From: Klebsiella variicola
GTDB taxonomy: Bacteria; Pseudomonadota; Gammaproteobacteria; Enterobacterales; Enterobacteriaceae
NCBI RefSeq assembly: GCF_000828055.2
Contig: NZ_CP010523.2
Span: 3,472,001-3,536,000, forward strand
Direction: 5' to 3'
Length of the DNA stretch: 64,000 nt
Shown: positions 52,419 through 60,994 of the stretch, piece by piece
Layout of the letters: each line of letters starts with the position of its first letter
How positions within the stretch are numbered: position 1 is the first letter of the stretch
Translations under genes and position numbers: made by a program
The notes under the pieces: generated by a model
What the model was told of the DNA's origin: nothing
Databases searched by the model: none
The model's input: only the letters and a program-made list of their open reading frames with translations

Positions 52419-53207
52419 TTAATAATAGGCTTTCAGCGTCCGCTGGCAGAGAGCCGAGCGCACGCAGTCATCGGTGGTGAAACGCACGATGCCGATCATC
52501 TCGTCTTCCTCAAAACGCGCCAGCGCATCACTCAGGCCAGACCTCACACCAGAGGGCAAATCGCACTGGGTGATATCGCCATTGACGATGACCGTCACGT
52601 TCTCCCCGAGGCGGGTTAAAAACATCTTCATTTGCGCTGCGGTCACGTTCTGGGCCTCGTCCAGAATCACCACCGCATTTTCAAAGGTACGTCCGCGCAT
52701 ATAGGCGAACGGCGCGATTTCCACCTTGCCGATTTCCGGACGCAGGCAGTACTGCATAAAGGAAGCCCCCAACCTTTTCACCAGCACGTCGTAAACCGGT
52801 CGGAAATAGGGCGCGAACTTCTCGGCGATATCTCCCGGTAAGAAGCCAAGATCTTCATCGGCCTGCAGAACGGGACGGGTAACAATAATTCTGTCCACAT
52901 CCTTATGGATCAGCGCTTCAGCTGCCTTCGCCGCACTGATCCAGGTCTTGCCGCATCCGGCTTCGCCGGTGGCGAAAATCAGCTGTTTATTGTCGATGGC
53001 ATTCAGATAATGCGCCTGAGCTTCATTGCGCGCCTCAATTGGGGAAGTATCACGGCTGTCCCGCGCCATGCCAATTGCTTCTACGCCACTCATTTGCACA
53101 AGCGATGTGACCGATTCTTCTTCACGCTGTTTATGGCTACGTGAATCCCGTCTCAGCACACGTTTTGCTTCACGACGAGCTTTGATCACTGCTTTTTGTC
53201 TTCCCAT
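52419..53207 (-). CDS. phoH: Phosphate starvation-inducible ATPase PhoH
   Basis: PhoH is a cytosolic P-loop ATPase related to the helicase core, induced by phosphate starvation in E. coli; its exact role is open. The 262-residue product begins MGRQKAVIKARREAKRVLRR and contains Walker A ATGEAGCGKTW (about 76-86) and Walker B VVILDEAQN (about 177-185). AAGGTG precedes the ATG at 53205-53207. The frame stays open another 90 codons to 53477; this longer form is close to the length given to E. coli PhoH in older annotation, so the start is not settled. Confidence 0.94.
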   Translation of the reverse strand: MGRQKAVIKARREAKRVLRRDSRSHKQREEESVTSLVQMSGVEAIGMARDSRDTSPIEARNEAQAHYLNAIDNKQLIFATGEAGCGKTWISAAKAAEALIHKDVDRIIVTRPVLQADEDLGFLPGDIAEKFAPYFRPVYDVLVKRLGASFMQYCLRPEIGKVEIAPFAYMRGRTFENAVVILDEAQNVTAAQMKMFLTRLGENVTVIVNGDITQCDLPSGVRSGLSDALARFEEDEMIGIVRFTTDDCVRSALCQRTLKAYY

Positions 53208-53675
53208 GGATAGCACCTTGCGTTGTAGGTTTACATCACACGCGTCAACATCGACGCGACTATGCGCACGAACGATTGAGGTTTGGCTTCCTTGTAAGCC
53301 ATTGCTTGCCGGTAGAACTGACAACGAGTCGCGGCTACGCGCACCGCGTACCCTGCCAAGGTGGTAATAATTCGAAGCGGAAGGAGAAAGGGTAAGAAAA
53401 TCGCTGCCGGAAGCGGGGCTTCCGTGCTGAAGAGTACGGTCTGTGGTTTTACGTTGTCCGGTACGGGACCTTACCATTCGCGATCTCCATAGTGAAACGT
53501 CACACTGCCGGGAACTACCGCGTATGTAATAAGTACATCAAAAAAGATTCTTAATGCAACTTATTTTTCACAATGACGCAACAAATAGTTCTTAAGCAAG
53601 TGTAGGAGACTATCGGTCATTTGTATTACAGAAATATAACACATGGCAGGAAATATAATAAAAAAGAGAAAAACA
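53208..53675 (-). promoter_or_regulatory. phoH upstream region
   Basis: No confident gene. It should contain the phoH promoters. From 53208 to 53477 the phoH frame is open and GC-rich; from about 53500 the sequence becomes AT-rich, as expected of a promoter. I could not place a convincing Pho box. Confidence 0.45.
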
Positions 53676-53706
53676 GCAGAAAACGCCCTGCCCTCACGGA
53701 CAGGGT
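53676..53706 (-). terminator. Intrinsic terminator after efeB
   Basis: Minus strand stem CCCTGTCC / GGGCAGGG with GTGA loop, then CGTTTTCTGCTGTTTTT. It closes the efeUOB operon. Confidence 0.75.
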
Positions 53707-53711
53707 CGGTA

Positions 53712-54995
53712 TCAGGCCTGCAGCAGCGACTCTCCCAGATAGTGCTTATCATCCACTACGCCGGGTAAAACAAAGAAGTAGCCCCCGCCGATGGGTTTGA
53801 CGTACTCCTCCAGTGCCTCGCCGTTAAGCCGTTTCTGCACCGTCAGAAAACCCTTTTCCAGATCGTGCTGATAGCAAACGAATAACAGCCCCATATCCAG
53901 TTGTCCGGCGTTAGTGACGCCCAGCGAATAGCTGTAGCCGCGGCGCATCATCAGGCTGGACTGGGTTTCCGGCGTGCGAGGATTGGCCAGACGAATATGG
54001 CTATCCAGCGCAATGACTTCGCCGCCAGGATCTTTACTGTAATCCGGGGTATCGTGTTCGTTTTTCATCCCCAGCGGCGCACCGCTGTGCTTGTCGCGGC
54101 CAAAGATCGTCTGCTGCTCCTTGAGCGGCGTCCGATCCCAGAACTCCACGTGAAACTGGATAATTCGCGCCGCCTGATAGCTGCCGCCCACGGTCCAGGC
54201 CGGCTCGTCCTGATCGGCTGTCACCCACACGACTTTATCCATCAGCGCGCTGTCGTGGCTCGGCGGGTTAGCGGTGCCGTCCTTGAATCCCAGCAGGTTG
54301 ATCGGGGTCTCTTTGCCTTTACTGCGCGCCGCGCTGTCGGAGATAAACCCTTCCCGCTTCCAGCGCACGCTCAGCAGATCCGGCGTATGTTTGATGACAT
54401 CGCGCAGGGCGTGGATCACCGTATCCTGAGTATTGGCGCAGATCTGCAGCAGCAGGTCGCCATGACACAGGGCGGCATCCAGTGAATCGTTGGGGAAGCG
54501 GGTCATCGGCTGCAGTTTTTTCGGCGCTTTATCCGCCAGGCCAAAACGCTCATCAAACAGTGAATGGCCAACCGAGACGGTCATGGTCAGGTTATCCGGT
54601 GCAATCCACGCCCCTAAGATGCCGGAATCCATCGGCGGCAGCCGGGGATTCGGCGTATCCGGCGCCGGGCCGCCCTGGGTTAAAAAGGCGATACGCTGGG
54701 TCAGCAGCCGAAACAGACGCTCGAGGTCAGCTTTATCTGACGCCAGCACATCGAACGCCACCAGCATCATCGAAGCCTGCTGCGGCGTCAGGATGCCCGC
54801 CTGATGCGGGCCGTAGAAGGGCTGTTTTTCCTGACGGGCGTCGGGTGTGAGCGTCCCGGGGGAACTTTCTGCTTTTGCCGCATGCGCCACCGGGCAGCCG
54901 CCGGTGATGGCCAGCGCGCCGCCAAGCGCGCCGATCCCTTTCAGTAAGCGACGACGTGACGGCTCGTTCACGTCGTGGGGTTTCTGTTGTGCCAT
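53712..54995 (-). CDS. efeB: Deferrochelatase/peroxidase EfeB
   Basis: EfeB is a periplasmic DyP-type heme peroxidase, exported by Tat, that works with EfeUO in iron uptake and may take iron from heme. The 427 residues show a twin-arginine signal ([14 protein letters not shown], about 13-26, ending near AHAA), the GFKDGTANP motif (GxxDG, about 237) and a heme histidine in [10 protein letters not shown] (about 330). It lies 4 bases after efeO. Confidence 0.96.
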   Translation of the reverse strand: MAQQKPHDVNEPSRRRLLKGIGALGGALAITGGCPVAHAAKAESSPGTLTPDARQEKQPFYGPHQAGILTPQQASMMLVAFDVLASDKADLERLFRLLTQRIAFLTQGGPAPDTPNPRLPPMDSGILGAWIAPDNLTMTVSVGHSLFDERFGLADKAPKKLQPMTRFPNDSLDAALCHGDLLLQICANTQDTVIHALRDVIKHTPDLLSVRWKREGFISDSAARSKGKETPINLLGFKDGTANPPSHDSALMDKVVWVTADQDEPAWTVGGSYQAARIIQFHVEFWDRTPLKEQQTIFGRDKHSGAPLGMKNEHDTPDYSKDPGGEVIALDSHIRLANPRTPETQSSLMMRRGYSYSLGVTNAGQLDMGLLFVCYQHDLEKGFLTVQKRLNGEALEEYVKPIGGGYFFVLPGVVDDKHYLGESLLQA

Positions 54996-54999
54996 CGAC

Positions 55000-56127
55000 T
55001 TAGTCCAGACCCAGGATCCCGCGCAGCTGAGCCAGATCTTCCGCCAGGGTGGTGATCGGCCCTTTCAGCGCATTACGGTCAGCGGTGGTCAGCTTATCGT
55101 AGGTCTCGAAACCGTCTTTGGTGCGATATTTGCTGAGGATGCTGTCCACTTTCTTAAAGTTGGCGTCCACTTTCGCCAGCAGCGCGCTGTTCTCTTTTTG
55201 CAGCTGCGGACGCAGCAGGTCGACGATTTTCTGTGCGCCGTCAATGTTGGCCTGGAAGTCCCACAGGTCGGTGTGGCTGTAACGATCTTCTTCGCCGCTG
55301 ATCTTGCTGGCTGCGACTTCCTCAATTAATCCTGCCGCCCCGCCCACCACTTTTGACGGCGGGAACGCCAGCTCGCTGATGCGTTTTTGCAGCTCCAGCA
55401 CATCGCTGTTCAGCTGATCGGCATATTTTCCCATGCCCTTGACGCTGTTATCGCCAAACAGCGCCTTTTCCAGACGGTGGAAACCGGTGAATTTCGGATC
55501 TTCCGCTTTTTTCTCGAAGTCGTCTTCGCGGGCGTCGATGCTGCCGTCAAGGTCAGAGAACAGCTCGGCAATCGGCTCAATGCGCTCGTAATGCTGGCGC
55601 GTCGGGGCGTACAGCGCTTTCGCTTTTTCGATATCGCCCGCTTTCACCGCGTCGGTAAAGGCTTTGGTGCCGCTGACCAGCTGCGCGGTTTCCGCCGTCA
55701 CATAGGCCTTATAAGCGGTGATCGCGTCGCCGAGGCTCAACACCGCATCCGCTTTCGCCGCGTCTTTGGTTGCTTCGCCGGTGACAATCAGTTTCCCTTT
55801 CGGGTTGGTGAGCAGGCCGCAGGTCATATCATATTCGCCTGGCTGCAGGTTAGCGGTGAGCTTTTGGGTAAAGCCCGGCGCGATGTTCTCACGCTCTTCC
55901 ACCACCATGACCCCTTTCAGAATTTCCCACTCCAGCGCTTTCTGGCTATGGTTCTGAATAATAAACTGGGTTTTACCCGCTTTAACGGTCACCTGCATCG
56001 GCTCGCACTGCTTGTCGTTGACGGTGACTTTGACCTGCGGGATATCCGCAGCCTGAGCACCCAATGCAGAGCTGAGCAGCGCGGCCACGGTCGCCCGCAG
56101 CGCATTACGGCGAAAATGAATCATCAT
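55000..56127 (-). CDS. efeO: Iron uptake system component EfeO
   Basis: EfeO is a periplasmic protein with an N-terminal cupredoxin domain (about 28-120) and a C-terminal M75 imelysin-like domain holding HxxE in [11 protein letters not shown] (about 222). It is thought to bind iron and pass it to EfeU. Signal peptide ends near LGAQA. The ATG at 56125-56127 has AAGGG 6 bases upstream and gives 375 residues; a 5'-more ATG at 56131 overlaps that site. Confidence 0.95.
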   Translation of the reverse strand: MMIHFRRNALRATVAALLSSALGAQAADIPQVKVTVNDKQCEPMQVTVKAGKTQFIIQNHSQKALEWEILKGVMVVEERENIAPGFTQKLTANLQPGEYDMTCGLLTNPKGKLIVTGEATKDAAKADAVLSLGDAITAYKAYVTAETAQLVSGTKAFTDAVKAGDIEKAKALYAPTRQHYERIEPIAELFSDLDGSIDAREDDFEKKAEDPKFTGFHRLEKALFGDNSVKGMGKYADQLNSDVLELQKRISELAFPPSKVVGGAAGLIEEVAASKISGEEDRYSHTDLWDFQANIDGAQKIVDLLRPQLQKENSALLAKVDANFKKVDSILSKYRTKDGFETYDKLTTADRNALKGPITTLAEDLAQLRGILGLD

Positions 56128-56178
56128 GATCATCCCTTTCGGTAAGTAGAGTGTCGCTTATAAGCTCGCAGCGCCCGG

Positions 56179-57009
56179 TCAGGCAGCCCGCGAGGCAGTG
56201 GTATTATTCCGCGGCGGCAGGGCAAACAGCACCAGCGCCGGGATCAGATAAAGCAGATAGACCGCCACTTCGCTAACGCTCGGGGTCTCCTGGTAGCCGA
56301 AGATCCCTTCAAGCAGTGTGCCGAACAGCGTATGCGTCGACAGCACGTTGCTCAGATCGAAGGCCGTATCCTGGAACAGGTTCCACAGGCCAGCCTCGTG
56401 GAAGGCGCGGATCGCCCCCGCGGCCAGGCCAGCGGCCACCAGCAGAATAAACAGGCTGGTCCATTTGAAGAACACGCCGAGGTTAAGGCGGATACCGCCC
56501 CAGTAGAGCAGGAAGCCCAGCACGATTGCCGTGGCCAGGCCCAGCAGCGCCCCCAGCGGCGGCCAGATGCCGACATCCTGCTGGAATGCCGCCAGCAGAA
56601 AGAAGACCGACTCCAGCCCCTCACGAGCAACGGCGAAAAAGACCATCATCACCAGCGCCCAGCCATGGTGATTACCGCGCTGCAGCGCCTTGTCCACGGC
56701 CTGCTCCAGTTGCTGTTTAACGTTGCGCGAGACATTGCGCATCCAGAAGACCATCCACGTCAGGATCACTACCGCGATGACCGCGACGATCCCCTCGAAC
56801 AACTCCTGTTCGCGCTGAGGAAATTCCCCGGTGGTTTCGTTGATAAAAATGCCTAAGCCAAGACACAGCGCCGCCGCGAGGATCACGCCAATCCACATCA
56901 CGCCAATCCAGTTGCCGCGCTGGGTGCGTTTCAGATAGCTGGCGATCAGGCTGACAATCAGCGCCGCCTCAAGGCCTTCGCGTAACATAATGAGAAATGG
57001 GACAAACAT
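56179..57009 (-). CDS. efeU: Ferrous iron permease EfeU
   Basis: EfeU is the inner-membrane iron permease of the Ftr1 type. The 276-residue protein has about seven membrane segments and two REGLE motifs, LREGLEAAL (about 9-17) and AREGLESVF (about 126-134), that bind iron. The frame is intact, unlike E. coli K-12 where it is frameshifted. First gene of efeUOB, with a Fur-like box upstream. Confidence 0.96.
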   Translation of the reverse strand: MFVPFLIMLREGLEAALIVSLIASYLKRTQRGNWIGVMWIGVILAAALCLGLGIFINETTGEFPQREQELFEGIVAVIAVVILTWMVFWMRNVSRNVKQQLEQAVDKALQRGNHHGWALVMMVFFAVAREGLESVFFLLAAFQQDVGIWPPLGALLGLATAIVLGFLLYWGGIRLNLGVFFKWTSLFILLVAAGLAAGAIRAFHEAGLWNLFQDTAFDLSNVLSTHTLFGTLLEGIFGYQETPSVSEVAVYLLYLIPALVLFALPPRNNTTASRAA

Positions 57010-57066
57010 GCCAATACCCTTAAATGTAAAGCACCGTCAACGAATGCAAAAACAGGTAATATTTAT

Positions 57067-57085
57067 GATAGTGATTATCATTACA
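57067..57085. promoter_or_regulatory. Fur-like box upstream of efeU
   Basis: GATAGTGATTATCATTACA closely matches the 19-bp Fur consensus GATAATGATAATCATTATC, 58 bases before efeU. It implies repression of efeUOB by iron. Confidence 0.8.
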
Positions 57086-57279
57086 ATACTCAAAAACACA
57101 AGCGAAATGTTTAGAGAATGATGACTATCTGTAAATAAATCGCTGGCAAATAATGACTTACGAAAATATTCGCCTGTTATGAGGGAAAAGAATAAGCAAA
57201 GGATTTTTTACGCCAGATATTTACCCGTGGCGGCGGCTATGGCTAAATGGCGGCCTTATTGACCTGCGAAAAGAACAAC

Positions 57280-58464
57280 ATGACTGCATTTTTTCATTTC
57301 CTGCTGGCGCTGGTGGTGATCCTCGCCCTGGCCTGGCTTGTCAGCTACGACAGACAAAATATTCGTATTCGTTACATTCTCCAGTTGATTATTATCGAAA
57401 TAGCGCTCGCCTTCTTTTTCCTGCACGCAGAAAGCGGCCTGTGGCTGGTGAAAAATATCTCCGGCTTTTTTGCTTCACTGTTAGGCTTTGCCGCCGAAGG
57501 GACCAATTTCGTCTTTGGCGGCATGAGCGAAAAAGGGTTAGCCTTTATTTTCCTGGGCGTCCTGTGTCCGATTGTGTTTATTTCCGCGCTGATTGGTATT
57601 CTTCAGCACTGGCGGATCCTGCCGATTTTCATTCGTGTCATCGGTACCCTGCTGTCGAAGGTAAACGGCATGGGTAAGCTGGAATCTTTCAACGCCGTCA
57701 GTTCGCTGATCCTCGGCCAGTCGGAAAACTTCATCGCCTACAAAGGCGTGCTGGGCGACCTCTCCTCACGGCGTCTGTTCACCATGGCGGCGACGGCCAT
57801 GTCGACCGTATCGCTGTCGATTGTCGGCGCCTATATGACCATGCTGGATGCCAAATATGTCGTCGCGGCGCTGATCCTGAATATGTTCAGCACCTTTATC
57901 GTGCTGTCGGTGATTAACCCGACGCGGCCGGACAGCGAGCAGGAAATAAAACTCGAGAAGCTGCACGAATCGCAGAGTTTCTTTGAAATGCTCGGGGAAT
58001 ATATTCTGGCCGGCTTTAAAGTGGCGATGATTATTCTGGCGATGCTGATCGGCTTTATCGCCCTGATCAGCGCCATTAACGCGCTGTTCGCTACCCTGTT
58101 TGGTCTCAGCTTCCAGCAGATCCTCGGCTACGTCTTCTATCCGCTGGCCTGGCTTATCGGTATCCCGCTGAGCGATGCGCTGAACGCCGGCAGCATCATG
58201 GCCACCAAACTGGTCGCTAACGAATTTGTGGCGATGATTGAGCTGCAAAAGATTGCCGCCAGCATGACGCCGCGCGGGCTCGGCATTCTCTCGGTCTTCC
58301 TGGTGTCGTTTGCCAACTTTGCCTCGATCGGCATTATCGCCGGGGCGATCAAAGGCCTGAATGAACCGCAGGGCAATATCGTCTCCCGCTTCGGCCTACG
58401 GCTGGTGTATAGCGCCACGCTGGTGAGCCTGCTTTCCGCCAGCTTCGCCGGGCTGGTGCTGTAA
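57280..58464 (+). CDS. Concentrative nucleoside transporter (NupC family)
   Basis: A 394-residue inner-membrane nucleoside symporter of the CNT family: an N-terminal pair of helices, a NupC-core region, GxxxxE-like [11 protein letters not shown] (about 145-155) and a late FANFASIGI. It is closer in look to NupX/PsuT-type members than to NupC itself, so pseudouridine or other nucleosides are possible substrates. The ATG at 57280 gives the family length. It lies between efeU and putP, where E. coli has nothing. Confidence 0.9.
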   Translation: MTAFFHFLLALVVILALAWLVSYDRQNIRIRYILQLIIIEIALAFFFLHAESGLWLVKNISGFFASLLGFAAEGTNFVFGGMSEKGLAFIFLGVLCPIVFISALIGILQHWRILPIFIRVIGTLLSKVNGMGKLESFNAVSSLILGQSENFIAYKGVLGDLSSRRLFTMAATAMSTVSLSIVGAYMTMLDAKYVVAALILNMFSTFIVLSVINPTRPDSEQEIKLEKLHESQSFFEMLGEYILAGFKVAMIILAMLIGFIALISAINALFATLFGLSFQQILGYVFYPLAWLIGIPLSDALNAGSIMATKLVANEFVAMIELQKIAASMTPRGLGILSVFLVSFANFASIGIIAGAIKGLNEPQGNIVSRFGLRLVYSATLVSLLSASFAGLVL

Positions 58465-58495
58465 GACAAACGGCGGGGCTGCCCCCGCAGTTTAC

Positions 58496-58930
58496 TCAGA
58501 ACTGCACGCAGACCGGCTGGTCGACACGCATCACCGACTCCTGCGCGAAGCGTGATTTATAGCCCTGGCGCAGGGCTTCAATACCGGCCTCGCTCTGCGC
58601 ATCGTTGCCATGGATCACCATCAGCGCCTTACTCTGCTCCCGCACCACCTGACCATTCTGGCCAAGCCACTGGCCGCGGGCATCAAACACCGTCAGCCCA
58701 TCGCGAAAGCGCGGCGTGACGTCGCGGTCGACAAACTGTTGCCACTCTTCAGCAGTGATGTCTTTCCCCGCCGGGCGGCTCAGGCCGAAATAAAGCGTGG
58801 TTTGCACCATGGACCGATCCGCCGGGCAGGCGCCGGGCTTCGGCGCGCGGGTCGACGAACTTCCACCCGCCACGCAGCCGCTGAGTAACCCTGCCAGCAC
58901 CAGCGCCATTGCACCCTGTCTGAACGTCAT
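58496..58930 (-). CDS. DUF3574-type lipoprotein
   Basis: A 144-residue predicted lipoprotein with signal and LLSGC lipobox (cysteine about 19), a serine-rich linker, and a small domain with YFGLSRPAGKDITAEEWQQF resembling the DUF3574 family. No function known. The ATG at 58928-58930 is preferred over one at 58945 because of the GAGG site. It converges on the nucleoside transporter. Confidence 0.85.
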   Translation of the reverse strand: MTFRQGAMALVLAGLLSGCVAGGSSSTRAPKPGACPADRSMVQTTLYFGLSRPAGKDITAEEWQQFVDRDVTPRFRDGLTVFDARGQWLGQNGQVVREQSKALMVIHGNDAQSEAGIEALRQGYKSRFAQESVMRVDQPVCVQF

Positions 58931-59018
58931 CTTTGCTATCCTCATTGTTATTAGTCAGGAAATATCAGCGGATTTTCAAATAATTAGCAAGGGTTATAAT
59001 ATTCCGGCCCGGCAACAG

Positions 59019-59047
59019 GCAAAAAAAAGCCCGCCAACGGCGGGCTC
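59019..59047 (-). terminator. Intrinsic terminator after putP
   Basis: Minus strand stem AGCCCGCC / GGCGGGCT followed by eight T, about 20 bases past the putP stop. Confidence 0.92.
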
Positions 59048-59064
59048 GTGAGCGTCAGATGACC

Positions 59065-60573
59065 TTACTCAGCCGTGGCGCGTACCGGCGGCGGCGTATG
59101 ATAATGGGCATCCGCTTCGGCGAAGCGCTGCTGCATGCTGGCCGACGGCGCTTTATCCAGCAGGCTAAAGACCACAATCCCCAGGCTACCGAAGATAAAG
59201 CCCGGAATAATTTCATACAGGCCCAGCCAGCCAAACTGCTTCCAGACGATCACGGTCAGGGCGCCAATCACCATCCCGGCCAGCGCGCCGTTACGGGTCA
59301 TGCGCGACCACATCACCGAGAACAGCACCACCGGACCAAAGGCGGCGCCGAAGCCAGCCCAGGCGTAGCTCACCAGTCCCAGCACGCGGTTTTCCGGATT
59401 GGCCGCCAGGGCAATCGCCACCAGGGCAACCACCAGCACCATCATACGGCCCACCCACACCAGCTCTTTCTGGCCGGCGTTTTTACGCAGGAAGGCTTTA
59501 TACAAATCTTCGGTGATTGCGCTGGAGCAGACCAGCAACTGACAGCTCAGGGTGGACATCACCGCCGCCAGAATCGCCGACAACAGGATCCCGGCAATCC
59601 ACGGGTTAAACAGGATTTGCGCCAGTTCGATAAACACGCGCTCGGCATTCTGATTAACCGCGCCCGCCAGGCTCGGGTTGTTATTGAAGTAGGCAATCCC
59701 AAAGAAGCCGACCGCCACCGCGCCCGCCAGGCACAGGATCATCCAGGTCATACTGATGCGACGAGCATGAACGATACTGTGGTGCGAATCCGCCGCCATA
59801 AAGCGCGCCAGAATATGCGGCTGACCGAAATAGCCCAGCCCCCAGCCCATCAGCGAAATAATTGCCACGAAGTTCAGCCCCTTGAGCATGTCGATATTTT
59901 CGATGCTCTTTTGCTTAATGACTTCCAGCGAATCCCCAAAGCCGCCGACGGAAATAATCACGATCACCGGGGTGAGGATCAGGGCAAAAATCATCAGGCT
60001 GGCCTGCACGGTGTCGGTCCAGCTGACGGCGAGGAAACCGCCGACGAAGGTATAGATAATCGTCGCCGCCGCCCCGGCCCACAGTGCGGTTTCATAACTC
60101 ATGCCGAAGGTGCTTTCAAACAGACGGGCCCCCGCCACAATTCCCGATGCACAATAGATGGTAAAGAACAGCAGAATAACCAGCGCTGAAATAATTCTCA
60201 GCACCCGGCTTTTATCTTCAAAACGGCCGGTAAAATAATCGGGCAGCGTCAGGGCGTTATTATTCACCTCGGTATGCACGCGCAGGCGCCCGGCTACCAG
60301 CTTCCAGTTAATCCACGCCCCCAGCGTTAAGCCAATGGCAATCCAGCTTTCGGAAATCCCGGAGAGAAAAATGGCGCCCGGCAGGCCCATCAGCAGCCAG
60401 CCGCTCATATCCGAGGCGCCGGCGGAAAGCGCGGTCACAAATGGCCCCAGACTCCGCCCCCCGAGAATATAATCATCAAAGTTTTTGGTCGAACGCCAGG
60501 CTATAAACCCTATTAAAACCATACCAAAAATATAAACAATAAATGTCACCAGCATCGGTGTGCTAATAGCCAT
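59065..60573 (-). CDS. putP: Sodium/proline symporter PutP
   Basis: PutP imports proline with sodium across the inner membrane (SSS family). The 502-residue protein matches E. coli PutP in length, has about 13 membrane segments and the sodium-site region SAGASDMSGWLLMGLPG (about 50-66). It is divergent from putA, sharing the 421-base control region. Confidence 0.97.
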   Translation of the reverse strand: MAISTPMLVTFIVYIFGMVLIGFIAWRSTKNFDDYILGGRSLGPFVTALSAGASDMSGWLLMGLPGAIFLSGISESWIAIGLTLGAWINWKLVAGRLRVHTEVNNNALTLPDYFTGRFEDKSRVLRIISALVILLFFTIYCASGIVAGARLFESTFGMSYETALWAGAAATIIYTFVGGFLAVSWTDTVQASLMIFALILTPVIVIISVGGFGDSLEVIKQKSIENIDMLKGLNFVAIISLMGWGLGYFGQPHILARFMAADSHHSIVHARRISMTWMILCLAGAVAVGFFGIAYFNNNPSLAGAVNQNAERVFIELAQILFNPWIAGILLSAILAAVMSTLSCQLLVCSSAITEDLYKAFLRKNAGQKELVWVGRMMVLVVALVAIALAANPENRVLGLVSYAWAGFGAAFGPVVLFSVMWSRMTRNGALAGMVIGALTVIVWKQFGWLGLYEIIPGFIFGSLGIVVFSLLDKAPSASMQQRFAEADAHYHTPPPVRATAE

Positions 60574-60994
60574 GCAAAGTCTCCAGAATTTTTATCGACA
60601 GCATCCCGCTTCGTCGTTTTTTTCCACTACCGGAACGGGGTAATGGTGCGTTGTTTAATTGGGCGACCGTATCCTGACGGAAGCTTCGGTTTTTCACAAA
60701 TGATTTAACACAGCATTTACACGAAAACCCGACAGCGCAAAACGTCATTTTTTTAGAGGTTGCACTCTCTCACGTTTTTAAAGGTTGCACCAAACAAAAG
60801 TGTTAACTCACGCATACAAATACCCTATGAGCACGGGGTTAAAATTCTGCTATTTTAGGCATTATTTTTAACAAATCCGCCATTTCACGGCTTGCGTCAC
60901 AAGCCATAATTAACAAGGTTGCACAAAGTTGCAACATAGTGGATATTTCCATGCAACCGCATAAGCCTAACGATAAATGACAGGAGTTTTGAGC
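60574..60994. promoter_or_regulatory. putP-putA control region with PutA operators
   Basis: No gene. The motif GTTGCA, the core recognised by the PutA ribbon-helix-helix domain, occurs at 60759-60764, 60784-60789, 60918-60923 and 60928-60933, and reversed (TGCAAC) at 60952-60957. Five sites fits E. coli, where PutA represses both genes when proline is absent. An AGGAG site precedes putA. Confidence 0.85.
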
